From Candidatus Dojkabacteria bacterium (GTDB taxonomy: Bacteria; Patescibacteriota; Dojkabacteria; SC72): a stretch of DNA of 22,049 bases. Below the pieces are notes generated by a model, which was not told where the DNA came from, did not search any database, and saw nothing but the letters and a program-made list of their open reading frames with translations. Shown here in pieces: positions 14,832 to 20,784 of this stretch. Both the position numbers and the translations under genes were made by a program. Numbering within the stretch: the stretch's first letter is position 1; the number at the start of each line of letters is the position of its first letter. The stretch is taken from positions 1 to 22,049 of the forward strand of contig WOZL01000089.1 in NCBI GenBank assembly GCA_011620305.1, given 5' to 3'.

Positions 14832-16418
14832 ATGGCAAAGAAGAGTGAAAACAAAACTGAATGTAAGAGGGTACCAATTGTTGCCATATTAGGTCATGTA
14901 GATCATGGTAAAACAACCATACTTGATAGAATTAGAGAAGCTAATGTACAAGCATGTGAAGCTGGTGGCATAACTCAAAAGATCTCTGTATTTACTGTAA
15001 CACCAGATTGTGAAGCTGAGGATAAAATTACCTTTATAGACACACCAGGTCATGAAGCCTTCGATTTAATGAGATTAAGAGGTGGAAGTATTGCAGATAT
15101 TACTCTATTAATAGTTGCTGCTAACGATGGTGTACAACCTCAAACAAGAGAGTCTATAGAAATAATTAAAAATTCTACTACCAAACCTATCGTTGTAATT
15201 AACAAAATAGATTTGCCAGGAAACAATCTAGAGAAGATAAAGAGAGAATTAGCTAACGAAGGAATACAGGTAGAAGATATGGGTGGAGATATCCCATATG
15301 TAGAAGTATCCGGTAAAACTGGTAAAGGTATAGATGAGCTTTTAGATTTAATCAATTTGGTAATAGAAGTTGAAGGGCTACAGAAAAGAGAAGATCTTCC
15401 TAAAGGAGTAATGGCAAGAGCAATTGTACTTGAATCAGTGAAAGAGAAATCTAGAGGTAATGTTTCTACTGTTGTTGTTACACAAGGTTGTGTTTCAAAA
15501 GGTGAGTATATTGGGTATAAGAGAAATGGCGAACTTAAGATTGAAAGAGTAAAGGCTTTAGTATCTGAAGAAGGTGAGAATATTGAAAGCTTTAATCCAG
15601 GATGTGGTGGAAAGATAATTGGTATATCAGAACTTTTAGATTTAGGCTCTGATGTATATATATTAGAATCGAAAGATAAGGAAGTTCTTAAAGAACTCTA
15701 CAAAGAAGAAGTTAAAGAAAAAGATGAGGAAGAGGAGAAAGAGGAAGTTGTAGAAGTTAAGGAAGAGGGTGGAGCTCCAGCCGACTTCTTTGAAGATGAG
15801 GAAGAGGAAGAGGAGGAGATTCAAGAATTTCCAGTTATAATTAAGAGCTCTTCTGAAGGCTCATTAGAAGCTTTAAGAAATTCTCTTAAAAAGATGTGTA
15901 TTGAAGGTGTTGAATTAAGAATCATTGACTCTGGAGTAGGTGATATAAGTATGAAAGATGTAGAAAGAGCTCAGATTGCTAATGCCGTTATCCTAGGATT
16001 TGAGGTAGGGGCTGAGAAAGGAGTTAAAGATATCGCAAGTAAAAATAATGTTTTAGTAAAAACATACGATATTATCTATAAGCTTACAGAAGAGATATCT
16101 GATGCTCTTAACTTACTTACTATCCCAGATGAAACAGAGGAAGAGATTGGTAACGCTTTAGTAAAAGCAATATTCACACTCTCTGATGGAAGCACAGTGT
16201 TGGGTAATAGGGTGCAGGAAGGAAAATTGAAAAGAGATTGTAAGGTATATATTGTAAGGGATGATGAAATAGTGGGTGAAGGTAAGATTAAGTCTCTTAA
16301 GATCAATAAAAACGATGTAAACGAGGTTACCAAAGGTATGGACTCTGGAGTTATCTTAGACAGTAAGGTAGATGCTCAAGAGGGTGATGAAATCTACTGT
16401 TATAAAGTGGTTAGATAA
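14832..16418 (+). CDS. infB: Translation initiation factor IF-2, short form
   Basis: A 528-residue GTPase that places fMet-tRNA on the ribosome. The G domain shows GHVDHGKT (21-28), EAGGITQKISVF (43-54), DTPGH (70-74), NKID (124-127) and SGKTGKG (160-166). Domain II follows to about 283. Domain III begins at VIIKSSSEGSLEALRNSL and domain IV carries VQEGKLKRDCKVYIVRDD. The protein starts almost at the G domain, so the long N-terminal region of E. coli IF2 (890 residues) is missing. The linker between domains II and III (about 294-333) is extremely acidic, whereas in typical IF2 it is rich in Arg/Lys; DFFE at 318-321 seems to match the usual EDLF element. No Shine-Dalgarno is visible. It is transcribed with nusA, 17 bases upstream. 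Confidence 0.96.
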   Translation: MAKKSENKTECKRVPIVAILGHVDHGKTTILDRIREANVQACEAGGITQKISVFTVTPDCEAEDKITFIDTPGHEAFDLMRLRGGSIADITLLIVAANDGVQPQTRESIEIIKNSTTKPIVVINKIDLPGNNLEKIKRELANEGIQVEDMGGDIPYVEVSGKTGKGIDELLDLINLVIEVEGLQKREDLPKGVMARAIVLESVKEKSRGNVSTVVVTQGCVSKGEYIGYKRNGELKIERVKALVSEEGENIESFNPGCGGKIIGISELLDLGSDVYILESKDKEVLKELYKEEVKEKDEEEEKEEVVEVKEEGGAPADFFEDEEEEEEEIQEFPVIIKSSSEGSLEALRNSLKKMCIEGVELRIIDSGVGDISMKDVERAQIANAVILGFEVGAEKGVKDIASKNNVLVKTYDIIYKLTEEISDALNLLTIPDETEEEIGNALVKAIFTLSDGSTVLGNRVQEGKLKRDCKVYIVRDDEIVGEGKIKSLKINKNDVNEVTKGMDSGVILDSKVDAQEGDEIYCYKVVR

Positions 16419-16429
16419 AGACATTTAAA

Positions 16430-16458
16430 TTGACAGATACCCTATAATAAAGTAAAAT
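16430..16458 (+). promoter_or_regulatory. Near-consensus promoter for rpsO-pnp
   Basis: TTGACA (16430-16435), a 17-base spacer and TAAAAT (16453-16458) form a housekeeping-sigma promoter with a single mismatch. It starts 11 bases after the infB stop. It predicts a leader of about 67 bases before rpsO, long enough for S15 autoregulation. TATTAT at 16521, five bases before the ATG, might support a second, nearly leaderless start. Confidence 0.75.
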
Positions 16459-16531
16459 AAAGGGTTTGTTTATAATGTTCTATCATAGCCCATTGTAAAT
16501 TGTTTAATATCATGTTAACCTATTATTAATC

Positions 16532-16795
16532 ATGGCTTTAACAACGGCAGAAAAGCAAAACTTAATAAAAGAGTACCAACTTCACGAAGGTGATACAGGT
16601 TCTCCTGAAGTCCAGGTAGCAATCTTAACTGAAGAGATTAAGAGATTATCTGAACATCTTAAAGTACATAAGAAGGATAATCACTCCAGAAGAGGATTAC
16701 TTCAAAAGGTTGGTAAAAGAAGGAGACTACTACAGTATCTAGAGGCTAATGAGCCAGACAGGTTTGGCGCTTTAAAGAAAAAGTTAGACATATAA
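16532..16795 (+). CDS. rpsO: 30S ribosomal protein S15
   Basis: An 87-residue protein of normal length. S15 binds 16S rRNA early in assembly at the three-way junction of the central domain. The family core is intact: [20 protein letters not shown] (residues 17-36), the loop [20 protein letters not shown] with the conserved His-Ser-Arg-Arg rRNA-contact segment, and [13 protein letters not shown]. The ATG follows AT-rich sequence with no Shine-Dalgarno. Its partner pnp lies 95 bases downstream on the same strand, the widely conserved rpsO-pnp order. The preceding leader could carry autoregulatory structure, but I see no convincing pseudoknot. Confidence 0.97.
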   Translation: MALTTAEKQNLIKEYQLHEGDTGSPEVQVAILTEEIKRLSEHLKVHKKDNHSRRGLLQKVGKRRRLLQYLEANEPDRFGALKKKLDI

Positions 16796-16829
16796 CTTTC
16801 TTTTTCTCGTCTTTCTTGATATAACTTTC
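16790..16829 (+). repeat. Direct repeat ATATAACTTTC between rpsO and pnp
   Basis: ATATAACTTTC occurs at 16790-16800, overlapping the rpsO stop, and again at 16819-16829, a 29-base period. It may be chance in AT-rich DNA or a binding or processing site in the rpsO-pnp spacer. Confidence 0.4.
16817..16825 (+). promoter_or_regulatory. Possible extended -10 promoter for pnp
   Basis: TGA-TATAAC is one mismatch from the extended -10 consensus. It would give a pnp leader of about 58 bases. No good -35 is seen, and pnp may simply be transcribed from the rpsO promoter. Confidence 0.3.
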
Positions 16830-16890
16830 ACAGAATATATACCTACTATTTAGGTTTTCTGTTTTGTATATAAATTTTTTACTATTTAAT

Positions 16891-18954
16891 ATGCTTTTTG
16901 ATGAGAAAATACACGAGTTTGAGATAGACGGAAGAAAATGCAAGTTTTCTATAGGTAAACTAGCCTTAAGATCTCAAGCTTCAATACTTGCCCAAATGGG
17001 TGAGACAGTAATTACTGTAAATGTAAACAGTAGCCCAGCATCTGGTGATATGGACTACTTTCCACTTTCAGTTGAGTATATAGAGAGATTCTATGCTGCT
17101 GGTAAAATAAGTGGTTCTAGATTTGTTAAAAGAGAAAGGTACCCATCTGATGATGCCGTACTTAGATCTAGAATGATAGACAGAGCAATACGCTCAAGAT
17201 TTCCTTCAGACTATATGGACAATGTAAATGTAATTGTTACAGTTATGTCCTACGACGAAGAGAACGACCCTGTAATACTAGCGATTAATGCAGTATCCGC
17301 AGCCTTAGTTATGTCAGAGATCCCATTTGATGGTCCAATTGCAGGAGTAAATATGGGATTAGAGAAACCTATCTACAAGAATTTAGACCAGGTTTCTGAT
17401 GAAGAGCCAATGAACTATATGATTACCGGAGATGGTGAAGTATTTACCATGATAGATGGTGGTTGTAATGACATTGAGGATGACAAGGTTGTAGAAACTA
17501 TGAGAAAAGGACTAGAAGAAATGAAACCATGGCTAGATGCACAGAATGAATTTGTTAAATTGGTAGGTGGACCTAAATCTGGAGAGTATGAGCCACATGT
17601 ATTACCTGAAGGTTTGCTTGAAGATATTAAGAAATTCTTAGGAGATAGAATTGAAGAGAATCTTACAGATGCAGAGAGTGATAAACATGAAGAGACTAAA
17701 GAAGAGATGTTTACTGAATTTGAAGGTAAATATGCTAAGAAAGATATTGCTGAGGGATATGATAAGTTACTAAAGAAAGCTCTTAGAAGATTAGTTAAGG
17801 AAGAACAGATAAGGGTTGATGGTCGAAAGCTAGATGAAATTAGAGAGATGGAAGCTGAAATAGACTTACTTCCTAAGGTACATGGTTCTGCTCTTTTTAC
17901 TAGAGGTAAGACACAGGTACTTTCAGTAGCAACTTTGGGTACAGTTGATGATGCAAAATTAATAGATGATATGTTAGGTGAAAAGAGTAAGAGATATATG
18001 CATTTCTATAACGACTTACCATATGCATACGGTGATGCAGGTAGAGTAAGATATAACCCAAGCAGAAGAGCTGTTGGTCATGGAATGTTAGCAGAGAGAT
18101 CTCTAGTTCCAGTACTTCCAAGTAAGGAAGAATTCCCATATACAATGATTGTAGCTTCAGAGGTTCAAGGTGAGAATGGTTCTAGCTCTATGGCTTCAGC
18201 CTGTGGATCTAGCTTGTCTTTAATGGCAGCTGGAGTTCCAATTAAGAAAACTGTTGGTGGTATAGCTTGTGGGCTTGTAACAGAAGAAGATGGTTCCTTT
18301 AATATCCTTACTGATATGCAAGGTGTAGAGGATTTCTATGGTGATATGGACTTTAAGATTGTTGGTACCAAGGGAGGTGTAACTGCAGTACAGATGGACA
18401 ACAAGATAGGTGGCTTGAATATGGAGATTGTTGAAGAAACATTTAAGCAATCTAAGGTTGCTAGACTTAAAGTTATTGAAGTAATGGAGAAAGCAATATC
18501 CGAACCTAGAAAAGAGCTCGCATCTACAGCTCCTCAAGTTACAAGTGTTAAGATTCCTGAAGATAAAATAGGAGAATTAATAGGTCCTGGTGGAAAGAAT
18601 ATTAAGGAGATCACAGAACAGAGTGGTGCAGAGATTAGTATTGAAGATGATGGTACTGTAAATATCTATGCTGATAATAAGGAGAAGTTAGACAAAGCAA
18701 TGAAGTATCTAGAGAGATTTACATTTGCTCCAAAAGAGGGTGAAGTTTACGATGGTGTTGTAGCTTCGGTAATGCCTTACGGTGCATTTGTAGATATTAA
18801 ACCTGGTGTTTCTGGATTAGTACACGTATCAGAAATGTCTGATGAATTTGTAAAGGATGTAAACAGTGTAGTTAGTGAAGGCGATAAGGTTAAAGTTAAG
18901 CTTATCGGTATAGATAAAGAGGGTAAACTAAAGCTTAGTATGAAGCAGGCCTAA
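16891..18954 (+). CDS. pnp: Polyribonucleotide nucleotidyltransferase (PNPase)
   Basis: A 687-residue phosphorolytic 3'-to-5' exoribonuclease of the RNA degradosome type, close to the usual ~700. I used the ATG at 16891, not the in-frame TTG at 16864, because MLFDEKIHEFEIDGRK is where PNPases normally begin. The first RNase PH domain includes VEYIERFYAAGKISGSRFVK. The alpha-helical linker and second RNase PH domain follow: RVDGRKLDEIR, HGSALFTRGKTQVLSVATLG, SRRAVGHGMLAERSL, EVQGENGSSSMASACGSSLS and the metal/phosphate site ILTDMQGVEDFYGDMDFKI. KH (DKIGELIGPGGKNIKEIT) and S1 (VVASVMPYGAFVDI, then SGLVHVSEM) domains close the protein. Its stop overlaps the convergent methyltransferase stop by three bases. 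Confidence 0.97.
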   Translation: MLFDEKIHEFEIDGRKCKFSIGKLALRSQASILAQMGETVITVNVNSSPASGDMDYFPLSVEYIERFYAAGKISGSRFVKRERYPSDDAVLRSRMIDRAIRSRFPSDYMDNVNVIVTVMSYDEENDPVILAINAVSAALVMSEIPFDGPIAGVNMGLEKPIYKNLDQVSDEEPMNYMITGDGEVFTMIDGGCNDIEDDKVVETMRKGLEEMKPWLDAQNEFVKLVGGPKSGEYEPHVLPEGLLEDIKKFLGDRIEENLTDAESDKHEETKEEMFTEFEGKYAKKDIAEGYDKLLKKALRRLVKEEQIRVDGRKLDEIREMEAEIDLLPKVHGSALFTRGKTQVLSVATLGTVDDAKLIDDMLGEKSKRYMHFYNDLPYAYGDAGRVRYNPSRRAVGHGMLAERSLVPVLPSKEEFPYTMIVASEVQGENGSSSMASACGSSLSLMAAGVPIKKTVGGIACGLVTEEDGSFNILTDMQGVEDFYGDMDFKIVGTKGGVTAVQMDNKIGGLNMEIVEETFKQSKVARLKVIEVMEKAISEPRKELASTAPQVTSVKIPEDKIGELIGPGGKNIKEITEQSGAEISIEDDGTVNIYADNKEKLDKAMKYLERFTFAPKEGEVYDGVVASVMPYGAFVDIKPGVSGLVHVSEMSDEFVKDVNSVVSEGDKVKVKLIGIDKEGKLKLSMKQA

Positions 18955-19970
18955 GTCTTAGTTATCTTAGCTATATAAAATCCCATCATCTCTGGTGATG
19001 GGATTGTCCTTATACTCTTAGCAACTTCTTGGTGATATGTATTACCACTCCATTTGGTAATACCTTGTGTAATCTTGTCAGTAAGTAAAGGCTCTAGATT
19101 ATCTACTAAATCAATATCTTCCATTCTTGCATTAGGATATTTTTTAAGTAAGTGTGTAACAACTCCTTCATTTTCATCTGGTTCTAATGTACATGTTGAG
19201 TAAACAAGAGTACCTCCAATTTTGAGTGCCTCAAATGCTGACTCAATCAATTTCTTCTGTTTTTTAACCATAGCATTAACCATCTTTATACTCCAAAACC
19301 TAAGAGGATTTTTACCAGCTAAGTATATTCTTCCTTCTCCACTGCAAGGTGCATCTAATATGACTCTGTCGTAGTGATTTGGATATATTCTTCCAATTAA
19401 TTCTCCGTTCCTATTAGTGACTTTAACATTCTTACTACCAAATTGGTGTAGGACATTGTTAAGTCTACTAATTCTTTGTACATCAATATCGTTAGCTGTA
19501 ATATTTGCCTCATTGTTGGTTAAGGATGATATTAGAGTAGTTTTACTACCTGGAGCAGCAGCTAAATCTAATATATCATCCTGTTTTTGAGGATTTAGGA
19601 TATGAATTGAAAGGATACTCGATAGATTTTGAACATAGAACAAACCATCTTCATACTCCTTTGTTTTAGCTATCTCACTCTTATCTCTGTTATTTACAAA
19701 ATGTGTATAATCAATATTCTTAATTTCTTGTAAATCCCAACCCTTAGTTTGAGTTAGAAGTTTGTAAATCTTTTTAGGATCGTCTTTAAGATTGTTTAAT
19801 CTAATAGTGGTTCTAGCTCTTTGATAGAAGAGATGTTTCACTTCGCCTTTAGGTTTGAGTAAGATACTAGCCATACGAGAGATAAAGATATCTGTTTTAC
19901 TGTAGAAATTCCTCTGTTGAGACTTAGACCTTGGTTTTTTGTAATTTTTTCTTAATCCTTTTCTTCCCAT
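18951..19970 (-). CDS. RsmB/RsmF (NOP2/Sun) family rRNA m5C methyltransferase
   Basis: A 339-residue SAM-dependent methyltransferase that places 5-methylcytosine in RNA, most likely 16S rRNA. A basic start (MGRKGLRKNYKKPRSKSQQR) and a small RNA-binding N-terminal region lead into the Rossmann fold. That fold shows GLFYVQNLSSIL (109-120), DLAAAPGSKTT (135-145, SAM loop), TANDIDVQRISRL (158-170), LDAPCSGEGR (205-214, Cys209) and YSTCTLEPDENEGVV (257-271, nucleophile Cys260), so both family cysteines are present. The C-terminal MGFYIAKI matches the usual DGFFIA. No NusB-like domain is attached, unlike E. coli RsmB. Its ATG directly abuts the rsmE TAG, so translation is likely coupled. Whether it is RsmB or RsmF by specificity cannot be told. 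Confidence 0.93.
   Translation of the reverse strand: MGRKGLRKNYKKPRSKSQQRNFYSKTDIFISRMASILLKPKGEVKHLFYQRARTTIRLNNLKDDPKKIYKLLTQTKGWDLQEIKNIDYTHFVNNRDKSEIAKTKEYEDGLFYVQNLSSILSIHILNPQKQDDILDLAAAPGSKTTLISSLTNNEANITANDIDVQRISRLNNVLHQFGSKNVKVTNRNGELIGRIYPNHYDRVILDAPCSGEGRIYLAGKNPLRFWSIKMVNAMVKKQKKLIESAFEALKIGGTLVYSTCTLEPDENEGVVTHLLKKYPNARMEDIDLVDNLEPLLTDKITQGITKWSGNTYHQEVAKSIRTIPSPEMMGFYIAKITKT
18980..19004. other. Strong hairpin just past the pnp stop, inside the methyltransferase 3' end
   Basis: ATCCCATCA (18980-18988) pairs perfectly with TGATGGGAT (18996-19004). Two more pairs (one G-U) can close it to an 11-bp stem with a three-base loop. It is 26 bases past the pnp stop and lacks a T-run on the plus strand. 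On the minus strand it is followed by TTTATATAG, before the end of the gene. It may protect or define the pnp mRNA 3' end. It encodes IPSPEMMGF of the methyltransferase, so it could also be fortuitous. Confidence 0.5.
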
Positions 19971-20705
19971 CTATATTTCCCCCTTTAAATATTTAAATAT
20001 GCTAGTTATTACCAATCCCGCTGTTTCTGTTCTTAATATATTCCCTCTTAGTTTAACAAAATCAAAACCTAATTCTTCAAAGACTTTTATATCAGATGAT
20101 GACCATCCTTTCTCTGGGCCAATGGCAACTATGAATTCTTGTTCAATATTTTTCTTTTCTAAGTACTTATTAAGGTATATGCTATCTACATTTTCTGTAG
20201 CTAGACATATCTTAATACCATGTCCAATGTCTTCTGATTTGAGGTTTTTAATTTTCTTAGGCTTTTCTAGTATTGGAGGGTATGGTGTTCTAGATTGTTC
20301 AGTTGCATCTTTAATTATTTTGTTCCATAGACCAAATGTCTTTATTGCCTTGTTTCTACTTTTTAGGGAGTATTTACTCTCTATGGGGATAATTCTTCCT
20401 ACCCCTATCTCTACACTTTTTTCTAAGAAGTAGTTGAATTTAGAATCATGTGATATGGATTGTATGATTGTAATGCTTGGTTGTTTCTTTTCAATTCTCT
20501 CTCCCCTATCTTCAACTATCTCAATCTCTACACTAGACTTAATTATATCGGTTACCTGTGCTAGATATCTTCTGTCATATGTATCTATTTCTACTAGGTC
20601 CTCAATATGTAGTGAGTTTTGAGATATGACTATTTCACTATCAGAGTCTGATAGGTGTGTTATATCTCCAACTGTTAGTTTGTGTGGTATGAAGTATTTT
20701 TGCAT
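19971..20705 (-). CDS. rsmE: 16S rRNA (uracil-1498-N3)-methyltransferase RsmE
   Basis: A 244-residue SPOUT-family methyltransferase of normal length. RsmE methylates N3 of U1498 in 16S rRNA. I start at the ATG at 20705 (MQKYFIPHKL), the usual RsmE beginning. An in-frame extension to 20867 would run across the divergent gene and its promoter and has no family similarity. An N-terminal PUA-like barrel (about 1-75) precedes the knotted domain. Key motifs are EKSVEIGVGRIIPIESKYS, WNKIIKDATEQSRTPYPP, the SAM-binding knot IGPEKGWSSSDIKVF and KLRGNILRTETAGLV. It is followed without a gap by the RsmB/F-type gene, making a two-gene rRNA-modification unit. An extended -10 lies seven bases before its ATG. 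Confidence 0.95.
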   Translation of the reverse strand: MQKYFIPHKLTVGDITHLSDSDSEIVISQNSLHIEDLVEIDTYDRRYLAQVTDIIKSSVEIEIVEDRGERIEKKQPSITIIQSISHDSKFNYFLEKSVEIGVGRIIPIESKYSLKSRNKAIKTFGLWNKIIKDATEQSRTPYPPILEKPKKIKNLKSEDIGHGIKICLATENVDSIYLNKYLEKKNIEQEFIVAIGPEKGWSSSDIKVFEELGFDFVKLRGNILRTETAGLVITSIFKYLKGEI

Positions 20706-20712
20706 ACAGATG

Positions 20713-20721
20713 ATTATATCA
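20713..20721 (-). promoter_or_regulatory. Extended -10 promoter of rsmE, probably leaderless
   Basis: The minus strand reads TGA-TATAAT (perfect extended -10), then seven bases (CATCTGT), then the ATG of rsmE. It matches the alaS and sortase arrangement, with predicted transcription start at the ATG. No Shine-Dalgarno and no convincing -35 is seen. Confidence 0.65.
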
Positions 20722-20727
20722 TCTTTG

Positions 20728-20756
20728 TTGACATGATAACGGTTTCGCTGTAATTT
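20728..20756 (+). promoter_or_regulatory. Possible promoter for the FN3/Cys-rich surface gene
   Basis: TTGACA (20728-20733), a 17-base spacer and TAATTT (20751-20756). The -35 is perfect and the -10 poor. TATATA at 20772-20777 lies seven bases before the ATG and is an alternative -10 that would give a leaderless start. The region is shared with the divergent rsmE promoter. Confidence 0.4.
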
Positions 20757-20784
20757 ATAGTAATTAAAATATATATATATCTTT

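Noticed and set aside
16439..16465. ACCCT/AGGGT inverted repeat after infB as a terminator
   Set aside because: Only five base pairs with a 17-base AT-rich loop and no proper T-run. It overlaps the rpsO promoter instead.
16864..16890. TTG start for pnp nine codons upstream
   Set aside because: The added residues are not PNPase-like, and the ATG at 16891 begins where the family does.
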